Assembly: GCF_040183065.1 (NCBI RefSeq)
Contig: NC_091120.1
Location: 184,042,396-184,106,395 of the forward strand
Source of the DNA: Periplaneta americana
Taxonomy: Eukaryota; Arthropoda; Insecta; Blattodea; Blattidae
Length of the DNA: 64,000 nucleotides
Reading direction: 5' to 3'
Position 1 is the first letter of the stretch; each line of letters starts with the position of its first letter. Below are positions 54,211-64,000 of this stretch, in pieces. The notes under the pieces were generated by a model. The model had not been told where the DNA came from. It did not search any database and was given only the letters and a program-made list of their open reading frames with translations. A program made the position numbers and the translations under genes.

Positions 54211-54469
54211 ATCGGATCTATAAAAGCTAACTATAAACAGCTGTTGTTTCACACCCATTACGAACAATATTACACTTGTACTACTTCTTTGTATGTAGTC
54301 AATAGTACATAGTCATTTGTCGTTTCTTCATACAAAGTATAAGGGTTGTTATGCGTAACATTCAAACAGCTGTATCTCCACACATGTTTATACGAACTTT
54401 TTTAGAAAGAATAGGCCATACTACCATCCCTAAAATATTTACTATTCCTCCTGGTTCACCCTGTATAAA

Positions 54470-56290
54470 ATTAAATCATAAGGAAGTATACCGTAACAAA
54501 TAATTTGTTGATAAGTGTTGTTATTCGTATTGAAGGTGATCATAAAAAAACAACTATGATGTTGTTTGAACACAATGTAACAAAAAGACAACATTTATTT
54601 TTGCTTTCATTAACATAAGTTCTATGTACATTTGTTTCCAAAAGAATTCTATGCAGATAACTTTGTTTAGTTGAAAAATGATCCACATTTATCCCTACAA
54701 TATTTTATACATAATCAATTGCATCATTAAAGAAATAAAACCAACAGATTTATAATACATTGAACAAAATTGCAAATGAATTATGCAGTCTACAACGTGA
54801 CTTAAGATATGTTTGTATCACACTAAATGGGAGTCGTAGCCAAACAGTTATTTAATAGAGTATCATATTTACATTTGATGAAGTTTTATCTAATGATAGA
54901 GGCCAGTAAGTCATTATGTAAGTTAACTTTCTAGCCTGTATTCATTTCTTCATTCCATACAACATTTATTTACAGTTCAGTTATATTAACGATTTTCCTT
55001 CTTAATTTATACTTTGGTATCAATTCTTTTTACTTTATTTCCAAGATGTTATTACTATGGGAAAATACTGAAGTGGGTGTCTTGGGCTGCACAAATTTAT
55101 GGATGTTACTCGTCATATAATTCAATCAAATGTCAATAAATCTTTCTCCATACAGATTCTAAATCTGACCACTGGTTACTAGAAATTTTAAATAACTTCC
55201 AATGTTTATGAGATTTGTCACTCATAATATTTAAATCGTTAATTTACTTCCATCTTGCTTCTTACATTGCTAAGATTGTTACAGAATTCACATGTCAAAA
55301 TAAAACGTTAATCTATTATGTAAATAGTTCAAAATACTGCATTTGCTTTCTACGATAATTTCAAATTAAAGACATTTTTTGCTTTAGACCTACTGACTGT
55401 GGATCAAAATGACAATATAGAATTAGAATAAAGTGTTGTACCGAAATGAAAAGCCATATCATACGGTACCCTTTCAGACCTATTGTACATAATTAAAAAA
55501 AATTTTTTGCAGTGTCTTGGACACTTTTAAAAATTTTGAAAAATTCAAGCTGATATAAATGGAGAATAATATTGTTGTAACATTTCTATACCAGAATTAA
55601 AAATAAATTTAAAATTTTGGGGCTCCAGGAGTCAAAATTACTCCAAATTTTGATTTTCTGTGAAAACTTGATTTGGAATTTTTGGACCCTGAGAATGATT
55701 ATGTGATCATTTTTTTTTCTATTTTTTTTTTTAAATATAAATTATGGACTGAAGTGGTTAAGAAAACAGCAGGATGAAATATACACTGATATATTGTCAG
55801 AGTTGAAATTTAAGTCATCACCTGTTTCATGAGTTTAGAACTTATTTCCAACTTCAAGAGAATTTATTCTCCCATTTAATCATAAGGTATCCGAAATCTC
55901 AGTGTCGCCTATGTTTTAATTTATTATTATTTTAGAAAGAATCTCTATTGACAATCTTAAAATGTATTCATTTATCAGTTTTGTTGCTGATTTTCTATTC
56001 CCTCTGTTAAGTTAATGCTTCCAGTATGTCTGAATTTTTTGATCCAAAAGTGTGTATTGTGTCATTGAACGTGCACTAGCCTGCTGACTCACTTTTCTTT
56101 TTTCTATTCAGTTAATTTCACTTTCATATTTGCAAGTCATCACCTTGTAAAACTGTAGTAAAGTAGAACATTTTACAAGTTTCTTGAATCTTCGGTATTT
56201 TTTAAATATTAATTGAAAATTAATACCTATATAATTATATCTAATTTTAGGCAGTATTATGTGTTAGCTCAGTTATGGTTAAAATTTGAT
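54470..56290. other. AT-rich stretch without recognised genes
   Basis: No ORF, transposon end or structured RNA recognised. Includes long T/A runs near 55710-55730. Confidence 0.4.
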
Positions 56291-56324
56291 GATAAAGTAA
56301 TACATTTCTGAATAATTTCGAGGA

Positions 56325-56580
56325 AAAATTATTCAAGGGCCGGGTATCGAACCCGGGACCTTTGGTTAATCATACCAATGCTCTACCAACTGAGCTACCT
56401 GAGAACTCTACCAGACACCGATCCAATTGGAAAATGTATCTTTAAACCACTGTCACATGGAAAATCATTAATTGATAGCCAACACCTCCGGATGAAGTCG
56501 AGTAAGAACTTTCTGAACTCTACTAGTCTGGCAGTCTGGAAAATTCCATTTCACCTGCTGGAATACTGAATTCAGTCAGG
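56325..56580 (-). mobile_element. tRNA-derived SINE (family S7)
   Basis: Minus strand: a long leader (CAGCAGGTGAAATGGAATTT, AAGTTCTTACTCGACTTCAT), then the head CTCAGGTAGCTCAGTTGGTA, anticodon-region ATGATTAACC, B box GGGTTCGATACCCG (plus 56341-56354) and CCTTGAATAATTTTTCCTCG. The leader-then-tRNA order matches family S2. The cloverleaf-like head lies inside a repeat-type context, so I do not call a tRNA gene. Confidence 0.7.
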
Positions 56581-56957
56581 AGTCAACAACGATGGAATTT
56601 TTAAAATATCATATTTAATCAATTTTCAAATGTCATACATTTTTAGAGTGGTTTTAACAAATTCAACACCAATTTGTCTTAATTCAGGCATAATATTTGC
56701 TGCAATCTCTTATCTAATCCCTCATATAGGCTCATAAAATTAACATTAACCTATTAAGTTTAACCAATTGTGTAATGACACTATTCTTTCAGAAGATTGT
56801 GTCAGTAGTTAAAATTTAAATTTACTGCTGCTTAATTCCGATTTTGGTAATTGGATTGGGAGTAGCCTATGTGAGTTTAAATTTTAACTGTATAATTTAT
56901 TTAGTTACATTTTTATAAGAATTAAAACATAAAATATATACACACACATAAATATAA

Positions 56958-57010
<53 letters not shown>
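56958..57010. repeat. (TA)n microsatellite
   Basis: A TA run of about 52 bp. Confidence 0.96.
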
Positions 57011-57015
<5 letters not shown>

Positions 57016-57122
57016 CATTATTAAACGAACATTTTAAATTTATGAGTCAGAAACGTTTTAGATTTGATTATATTTGAATAGAAAACTCTTTACTGTGAAT
57101 ATTAGAAAGTTTAATACTATAA

Positions 57123-57392
57123 TTGAATGGGTTATTTATGAAAGGGCCTAAGTCGCTAATTTTGTGAAAATGAGTTTGTAATGTAATAACTGCTCTTTGG
57201 GTGTAGATGCATCGATTTAGATATGAAGAGGACTAAGTTTCACACTCTGAATGCTTTGTAGAATTAATGATACAATTTTTATTTCAGCCTTAATTTCAAA
57301 ATTTCGGCCTGTAAGCAGTTTTTTTCTTAAATTGCTAACAATTTAGTACCGGTATTCAAGACTTAGGCCCTTTTATAAATAACCCATTCAAT
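57123..57392. repeat. 270-bp segment with 33-bp inverted ends
   Basis: ATTGAATGGGTTATTTATGA-AAGGGCCTAAGTC at 57123-57155 and its inverse at 57360-57392 differ at one base. Likely a MITE, but no target duplication is certain. 57400-58140 shows no gene. Confidence 0.75.
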
Positions 57393-58159
57393 TATTCTTT
57401 TGAAAACTTACGAAATCATGTTTGTAAGGTATCATTTAATTTACTATCATCATAAGCATTGGAAGTTATTTAAGTGACTTTAGTAACTCTCATTTCTGCT
57501 TCTCTCGCTCTGCTTATAATCACACCAACTTCCAGGATACCATTTACCATCACATTCAATTTGTATTCTCCGCACAATTCATTATGACTTATCAAAAACG
57601 TTATGAGTTCTCTATTTTTGAAAGAACTGAGTTAGGAATTGTGTTTTTAAATTGATACTATCAACTACTAATATTATAATCTATGTGGCTATACATAAAA
57701 CAACAAAATGAGAAGTAGGAAGTCCATTGATTCATCTTACTATTTGGTGATTGGGGGGGCGGGAGGTTATCTTTGAAGTTTTCATCTCATAATGTAATGT
57801 TCACAATAACACAGAGATGTGTGCAATGGAACCTGACACTACAGTCAAAGTTCTGTTATCTGGCATCTGCACATATTATAAGCAATTCATACAGGTACAT
57901 TTTTCTTTAAAATTTGAGGTTAAGGGAAAGGACCAACAGGGATGACCAAATGTGTGTCAAAATTAACATTTTTTTTTTATTTTAGACTAAAAATTTTTTC
58001 ATAGTATTGACTTCATTTGAGCGAAATTTCAAGGTCGTTAGGAAGAAAATAAATGCTTTTACGCCATTTTTAAATAGCTTCTGCGCTCCAGTCCCTTTAC
58101 ATTGTACTCAAACTTCTCTGTTGATATCCGGAGTTTGTTCATTTTATATTTTTCAACAT

Positions 58160-58239
58160 GAAAATATCTTTGAAAAATATTGGAGTGCAAGAGGTCAAAT
58201 GACTTTATTGTCAAACGCCTGGCATTAGAAAACAACAAC
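58160..58239 (+). mobile_element. 80-bp LINE-B stub with perfect 14-bp target duplication
   Basis: ATATTTTTCAACAT at 58146-58159 and 58240-58253 brackets an 80-bp LINE-B 3' end encoding ENIFEKYWSARGQMTLLSNA then WH-stop and GCATTAGAAAACAACAAC. The apparent 73-codon ORF 58007-58228 is a chimera of flank and stub. Confidence 0.95.
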
Positions 58240-58420
58240 ATATTTTTCAACATCAAATGTGTAATATCTCAGACAATAATAGAGATAATTGAATAACAAT
58301 TTCAGGGTTATACATGAATAATTCTCCATTTTGAATCTTGCGTACACCACTTTTAACACTTGAATATAATTAATTGATGAACTAGTGGACTTACTCGTGT
58401 TAAATATGAAATATTTGTCC

Positions 58421-58463
58421 GGCTTACAGCTGTTTCAGTTCTTCACGCACCATCATCAGAGCC
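58421..58463 (-). ncRNA. hammerhead ribozyme candidate (PLE left arm)
   Basis: Minus strand: GGCT, CTGATGA (plus 58453-58459), extra T, stem II GGTGC-GTGAA-GAACT with one mismatch, GAA, AC-AGCT-GT, A, AGCC. The core is intact. Confidence 0.7.
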
Positions 58464-58970
58464 TACTAGATCGCGGCGTCATCTCGAACTTCTCTGCCTG
58501 TTAGGAGAGTGTGTTTTATTGTTGGAAGGTGTTGAAGTGTGGTGTCAAATAGTGTGTGTGTACTGAAATTGATCTGTGTGTTGAGGATTTGATCGGGGTG
58601 TGTTTTAGTGTGTTTGTATATTTCATATTGTTCCAGTGTGTTGAGTTTTTGGTTCTTGGGTTGTGTGTGTAGGATTTCCATGTCCGTATTTATGTTACTG
58701 TATGTATGGTTAGTATTGGTTATGTGATCGGCGTATGTAGATGTATTGTGTCCTCTGGTTATAGCTTTAATGTGTTCTTTGTAGCGTTCTCAACACACTG
58801 GAACAATATGAAATATACAAACACACTAAAACACACCCCGATCAAATCCTCAACACACAGATCAATTTCAGTACACACACACTATTTGACACCACACTTC
58901 AACACTTTCCAACAATAAAACACACCCTCCTAACAGGCAGAGAAGTTCGAGATGATGCCGCGATCTAGTA

Positions 58971-59013
58971 GGCTCTGATGATGGTGCGTGAAGCACTGAA
59001 ACAGCTGTAAGCC
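58971..59013 (+). ncRNA. hammerhead ribozyme candidate (PLE right arm), best in window
   Basis: GGCT 58971-58974; CTGATGA 58975-58981; extra T 58982; stem II GGTGC (58983-58987), loop GTGAA, GCACT (58993-58997, closed by a G-U pair); GAA 58998-59000; stem III AC/GT around AGCT (59001-59008); A 59009 as the predicted cleavage base; AGCC 59010-59013 pairing with GGCT. Type I topology. Everything except the extra U fits the hammerhead core. Confidence 0.75.
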
Positions 59014-59089
59014 GGACAAATATTTCATATTTAACACGAGTAAGTCCACTAGTTCACCAATCAATTAATTGAATAATTCTGTAAGAGGA

Positions 59090-60310
59090 AACTGTCCAAT
59101 TGGAAATTAAAGAATAAGTTAAAAATAGACGTGCAATATTTCTTTATGATCATAAAATTTCAAAATAAAAATATAAACATAAAAACTGAAATTTCTAAAA
59201 ACCATCACACAAAATTGATTAGCAGTCTTTTAGCTTTCATTCAAGACAAGATTTGTGATTCTGTGATACTCTAGAGAGCAAATACCTATCTAATTTTCTT
59301 TATAGTATTGCATTTTTTTATATCTGTAACTGTACCACAAAGGGTAAAAGTGAAAATGTTGTACGGTATTTAAAAGGCTTCATACATTGATGTGGAATTA
59401 TGTTAGGGAAATAGAGGCTCTACTTAAAATAATATGAGAAAAGAGATTTCCTGTAGGTTCTTCCCCTTAATTATTCTAATTTATAGCTTCTTGGACTAAA
59501 TAAAAACAATGAACTTAAGATTCTAGACGAATAAAAAAATTGTGTGAAATGTATCATGCTAGCTAAGAAAACATTCGTATTTCTTACATTCCATAACTAG
59601 TATTGAAAAAACTATTTAACTGTGATCAGATTTAGTAATTTTTTTTACTTATCCAAGAAGCTACAAACTAGAACAGAGGATACTACAATGCGAAAACGGA
59701 TATATTACACTATTATAAAAATGTAAAAACGTATTATAAGCTTTAATTTCAAGGCCTTTGAAGATAACAATAAAAATCACTTAAACTTCACTCCACAGCA
59801 CCATCTACTGTTCCACAACTATAATCAGACGGCTTTTAAAATGACGATCGCCACTGATACAATGTTAAAGCCAAATAATTTTACGCCAAATAACATAGCT
59901 TTCACTGTATTATGAAGAGGTGAGTAGAAGATAGATAATAAGCGAAATATTATAATAAATTTGTCAATATGGATCTGGTTTAATAGCCCCAACTGGCTTA
60001 TCTGATGCAAAGTTTAAAATGGTTTATACATGCAGCACATGGTATAAAACAAATACATAAGAAGTATACAATTAGCGATATACTTGTACGGTTCATATGC
60101 TTCTGCTATCTGAAACTCACCATTTCATGATGTACCGGTAATAAAGGGGATAAGTAGGCTAGTATAACGAGCATAATTATGTTAACCAAGTACGGTATTA
60201 AGGCCAGGAAACAAGATCAGACCTTTCTAGCGACGGCAATCTTAGGATATTTTAAATGGCAATGTAAATTTATGTCAGTCTGGAGAGAACGAGGTTGAGT
60301 TGCTATATTT
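59090..60310. other. stretch without recognised genes
   Basis: AT-rich. Short ORFs (for example 59825-60010 minus) show no domain, no repeat ends and no splice context. Confidence 0.4.
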
Positions 60311-60322
60311 TAACATCATGAC

Positions 60323-61867
60323 TAGGGTGACCAGATGTTCGGATTTTCCCGGACATGTCCTTATTTTGTAAATGTCCGGCCTGTTTTTTTTTTTTTTACG
60401 ATAAAGCCAAAATGTCCGGCTTTCTGCCTTTCAACAACATAATGTACCAAATATTGAAATACAATAGGGCCTATGTAGGATAAAATCTGAGGTCAAAAGT
60501 ATGTGTTTCTCTTGTTATATGAAAAATATGCATTTTATGAATTCTGTGCTCTAAAAGAATTTGTTTTGAAACAAGATGAAGCATTTTTCTTGGAAACAAT
60601 AGATTTTCAGTTGAGTACATTTTTGAGCAGGTTGTGAATGTTAGAGTAAACGCAAGTAGAGCTTGCCACGGAAAGCTGCGCGAACTTTCGGAAACGTTTG
60701 GGTGCACTCAACCTCGCTTCGATTCGATTGGCAAACTGTCGACAGTTCTCAGTCGTCTGCTGGCTTGATGTTTCGAGTGAGATTTATCACAGCGCATGTA
60801 ACGTAACCTAAACCTAGTTGCAGAGTAATTAATAACATAACATTGTTGAAAATACAGAAGCACGAATTCTTTTACATATAAAATCACTGAATAAAATTAA
60901 AAAGATGTTATAAGAAATATGTGATCGTGTAATAATTGATATTTGACATTGTAATAAAATACTAATAACTAATATTATGTGATTTTATTAAAATGTTCCG
61001 ATAACTAGAGTGGTACTATGGTTGATTTATTTTAATCTGTATATACTCCTTACGATACGAACGGAGCCTGTTTCGTTTTTCATACATTTATAAACGTTAT
61101 AAATAATTACCTAGTTTGACCGTGTAACGTTTTATTAGCACTTCCTAATTTAGAGCTAACGGGGGGCATTGTTAAGTACATAGAATGTTATACAGAACTC
61201 TGTTATTTTACAAACACACTTTGAACTCTATAAAAATCCTGATATCAGGGATAAAACGCAGAATATGTAATGCATACGCTGGCTTCTACCCGCTCTGCAC
61301 AATACATTTCAAGGTACGAACAGCTCAAGACCGCGCTTTCGAATGCGCCCTGTAATCAGCATTAGGTGATTCATAGCAGCCCTGTAACGAGCATGACGGC
61401 ACGAGGACCGAATATCGTTCTCTGCGCATCAGTCAAATGGGCAAGCTTTCTTTGCTCTTCCTCTAAGCATATATATGTCAATTCTTTTTTTCAATAATTG
61501 CACATAATGCCAATGTTGAAAGGGTATTTTCTCTAATCAATACCCAATGGTCAGATGAAAGGAACAGACTATCAGTAGAAGCAGTAGAGTATTGTAACAG
61601 TACAATATAATTGGAAGCATTTTACATGTAAAGAATTTCACACCTATCTATTGAAATCCCAAAGCTACTGAGGGATAGAAGTATGAACAATGAAATTGTA
61701 AGATTAATAACAATGAATAGCTTTGGTACTGGTACTGTGTTTGCCTATTGTTTTTATTGTTCTCAGTGAATCAAAAGGAATTTAATGTGTTGTTAGGCTT
61801 TCTTCAAAATGTCCTGCTTTTTTCCTTCAAACGTCCTGCTTTTGAACATTTTGATCTGGTCACCCTA
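60323..61867 (+). mobile_element. hAT element with TAGGGTGACCAGAT ends (1.5 kb)
   Basis: The left end is TAGGGTGACCAGATGTTC. The right end on minus is TAGGGTGACCAGATCAAAA. Flanks ATCATGAC (60315-60322) and ATTATGAC (61868-61875) differ at one base, an 8-bp hAT-type duplication. Subterminal repeats of ATGTCC(T/G)G occur at both ends. A transposase C-terminus lies near the right end. Confidence 0.9.
61500..61700 (+). pseudogene. hAT transposase C-terminal relic
   Basis: NANVERVFSLINTQWSDERN and RLSVEAVEYCNSTI-stop translate from 61505, the hAT dimerisation motif (s.ErvFSl...). Stops follow (LEAFYM-stop). Only about 60 codons are legible. Confidence 0.8.
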
Positions 61868-61879
61868 ATTATGACCCTC

Positions 61880-63280
61880 AGAATCCAACATGGCTGATCT
61901 CTCTGGGGAACCTTTTGAGAAGAATAAAGATCAGTTCAGTGTGAAATATTTTGATATATATTATAGCTGATTTCGAGCAGAAAGTTGCATACCGTATTTT
62001 ATATGTCCTTAATCTAAACTGCAACTTTCAATCAGAGTGAGTTTTAAGTACTCAAAGTAACTTTACAGCATTTCATAATTTTGCTTTAGGTGACTCCATT
62101 TGTTTACAATATTATCGTACAATATCGCAATTTTCTACTTCTTGTAAAGAAATATTGCAAACGTATGGAAAACCAGTTGCTCGAAACAAAGCTTATCTCA
62201 ACTGATAAGAAATTTAACCCAAGTAACTAAAATAGTGCCACAAGAACCCCGGCAGCACAGAATTTTAATAGGACAGGACTGTCTAATTGAATATTTATTA
62301 GTTTTGATTTATCAGACAGAAGTTAATGGATATCTGCAGTATGAAGGATATTGTATTAAATGAGAAGCATATTCTGACTTATGAAAGGCTCGACATTCTC
62401 AAAGAAAGGAAACGAAAAAAAAAAGTTGCTTGTATAGAGAAATTATGGAAGTCGACATTTTGTTTTAAAGATTCAGTCTCCTAGATTCTTAACAGAAATA
62501 CGAAACATACTGTATTGTGTTAAAGTTGTTAATTATAGCTGTTTAGTAAATATAAGTGCAGTGTTTCAGTACATTGCAGGATTTTACAAAACATGAAAAA
62601 GAGGAAATCAATTGAGAATAAATCATAGACATACACAATTTAATTTTTTCTACTACTTGACAGACATTTTTACTTGAAAAAAAAAAAATGAATTACCGGT
62701 ACTGTAACTTGTAAAAAGTTTTAACAAAATCCATTGAATTGTTTAAGGGAACACCCCACAAAAATTACAACTTTTTTCCTAATATTTTTTTTCAACCAAA
62801 TTTTGAGACCATGTTTAACTTACTATGTAAAGAACTAACAAAATCCAAATTTTGAACTCCCAAATGTTTTTGGCTTTTGATTTTTTTCTATTCATTTTAG
62901 AAATATTTTCAAACCCAAGTTTTTAGTAGAAGATCTCAATTTTTAAGCTTCGTTTTTTTTGTTACATTCACAAGGCATAGAGAAATATTTCTATGCATTC
63001 ATATTATGAAATATATCATTTATTCAACTTGAACATTTTTTTGAAATCAAAGTTTTTTTCCCTATAATTCATAAAAAAAATATTACTATAATAAACTAGC
63101 AGCATTTCCGACTTTATATTCCTCATTAAATAATTTATTTAAATGAATAATATTTTAAATGCAATTAAAGTTTTTATGATATTCAATATGATGCGACTTT
63201 TTTTGGTGTTGCACGATTTCAGTTCTACAGAATCTTAAGAATATTTTTTGATACAGGTTTCAAAAGAGAGGTTCTTCATA
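61880..63280. other. stretch without recognised genes
   Basis: AT-rich with homopolymer runs. No ORF with a domain and no clear element ends. Confidence 0.35.
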
Positions 63281-63284
63281 TTTT

Positions 63285-63335
63285 TCTTTTCCTGAAGATG
63301 GGACTGGTATGTTGTTCCGAAACATTGGATATCTC
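63285..63335 (+). ncRNA. isolated hammerhead-like motif
   Basis: CTGAAGA 63292-63298, extra T 63299, stem II GGGAC (63300-63304), loop TGGTATGTT, GTTCC (63314-63318), GAA 63319-63321, AC 63322-63323. Stem III and stem I are poor (ATTGGAT follows). It looks like a decayed PLE terminal region of a further lineage, with no PLE coding nearby. 63340-64000 holds no recognised gene. Confidence 0.4.
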
Positions 63336-64000
63336 TATATTTATCATAGCGTGGTGAAAAAGAAAACTAAAAAATATTGACTCACAAAGAAATATGACAT
63401 ATAATATCAGGTTATATTAAGGATTTTAATTCCATGAAATGATACTAATAAAAAAATCTTAAGTAATGTTAAAAGTCGTGTCAGGGGAGATTCTATTTCC
63501 TGGCCTTGTCTGAGAAGTCAGTTGCAGCACATCACAATCATCCTCAGTTCCCCTCTGATCTGCGGTAAACAGGGTGTGTTATCAGTTCACCTGAGAACCA
63601 ACTAGTTGAGTCATCACAGGCCACTAAATGGTATACAAAAGATGATGGTTTCCTCATTTTACATTCCATAATCTTCGTGTCTTTCATCATTAACATCATC
63701 ATCATCATCGTCATAAGCTATATCATGATCGTTTCGTATACATCAGAAATTCTTCAGTTCATAAAACTGGGAAATATTTTTATTTCATATTTGGCGAACC
63801 GACTAGTATAGATTCACATGCTATGTGTAAAAAATACATGTTGTCATATCTTCTTTCATTCTTTCTTTCCTATTTACTTGGTTTTATTTTTAAAACTAAT
63901 TTTGTTTTCAATTTCAGGAAACTTGTTTCTTTAAATATATTTTTGACATAAAGGCATAGGAAGTCAAAAGACAGCATTTCTTTTCACAGAACAGTCTTCA

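Larger units (their letters stand above)
52672..54463. mobile_element. TIR element with long CAGGGTGA ends, hosting a hAT
   Basis: Inverted ends of about 130 bp: CAGGGTGATTCAGAATTAG at 52672 and, minus strand from 54463, CAGGGTGAACCAGGAGGAATA. They also share TATAAACATGTGT, GGAGATAC and ACAGCTGTTTGAATGTTACG. TA flanks both sides. Removing the nested hAT leaves about 0.53 kb with no ORF. It resembles 17168-17708 in style. Confidence 0.85.
58326..59069. mobile_element. fold-back Penelope-like element with target duplication
   Basis: TGAATAATTCT at 58315-58325 and 59070-59080 is an 11-bp duplication. The arms (about 58366-58640 and 58792-59066) are inverted copies carrying the PLE C-terminus (HTQPKNQKLNTLEQYEIYKH on minus, 58466-58681) and terminal region. 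The centre, 58641-58791, is single-copy minus-strand PLE sequence up to TRYKEH. Both arms contain a hammerhead motif. Confidence 0.92.

Noticed and set aside
63905-63960. TTTTCAATTTCAG as an acceptor for the exon after 19656
   Set aside because: The phase-0 reading hits a stop after about 13 codons and shows no conserved character.
1-64000. Endogenous viral sequence or LTR retrotransposon
   Set aside because: I saw no LTR pairs, primer-binding sites, protease or integrase motifs, or viral structural genes. All reverse-transcriptase matches are non-LTR or Penelope type.

Overview
This window looks like insect nuclear DNA that is almost entirely repeats. It is AT-rich, no long intact ORF encodes a recognisable host protein, and nearly every decipherable coding stretch is transposon-derived. 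The non-LTR retrotransposon ends, tRNA-type SINEs and Penelope-like elements resemble families I associate with cockroach (blattodean) genomes, so a cockroach such as Periplaneta is my best guess. That is recall, not a search. The one good host-gene candidate is a 42-codon first coding exon (19531-19656, + strand) that opens at ATGGCG and ends exactly at a CAG|GTATGT splice donor. If it is real, much of the window to its right could be a very long first intron.

Layout. 0.2-3 kb: a transposase relic split by a SINE, then a mariner relic split by a pogo-type MITE. 4.4-7.5 kb: a SINE inside a SINE, a non-LTR (LINE-A) copy splitting an (ATT)n array, and a pogo-like element hosting a composite LINE insertion. 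8.6-10.7 kb: an internally deleted mariner and a fold-back Penelope-like element (PLE). 10.8-15.6 kb: three LINE remnants, a large inverted duplication around a mariner C-terminus, and inverted SINE copies. 16-18.3 kb: a hAT-type MITE with a perfect 8-bp target duplication, a CAGGGTG-ended TIR element and Helitron-like repeats. 19-23.8 kb: a SINE, the host exon and LINE fragments. 23.97-28.18 kb: a hAT-bounded interval with a perfect 8-bp target duplication, filled by LINEs and SINEs nested up to four deep. 28.9-34 kb: another hAT-like element, a 60-bp minisatellite array of about 1.5 kb, and a fold-back MITE. 35.7-41.5 kb: LINE gag, reverse-transcriptase and RNase H pieces and a PLE. 42.3-43.7 kb: a Helitron. 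44.1-44.8 kb: a near-perfect 0.7-kb palindrome. 45-51.7 kb: the best LINE-A copy, a mariner-like element with long TIRs, another PLE and an RNase H-bearing LINE-B copy. 51.8-54.5 kb: two hAT elements, one nested in a TIR element. 56-64 kb: SINE and LINE scraps, a fold-back PLE, a third hAT and a lone ribozyme-like motif.

The most interesting theme is that every PLE terminal region here carries a hammerhead-ribozyme-like core. The pattern is CUGANGA, an extra U, a compensating stem II, then GAAA and a tiny stem III, ending where the downstream strand can pair back to form stem I. The terminal regions sit in head-to-head or inverted pairs. Other rewarding structures are a LINE insertion with an inverted copy of its own flank inside the target duplications, LINE fragments of only 76-80 bp that still have target duplications, and LINE copies sitting inside microsatellites. 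The elements do not cooperate as a pathway. They record layered insertion into one locus.
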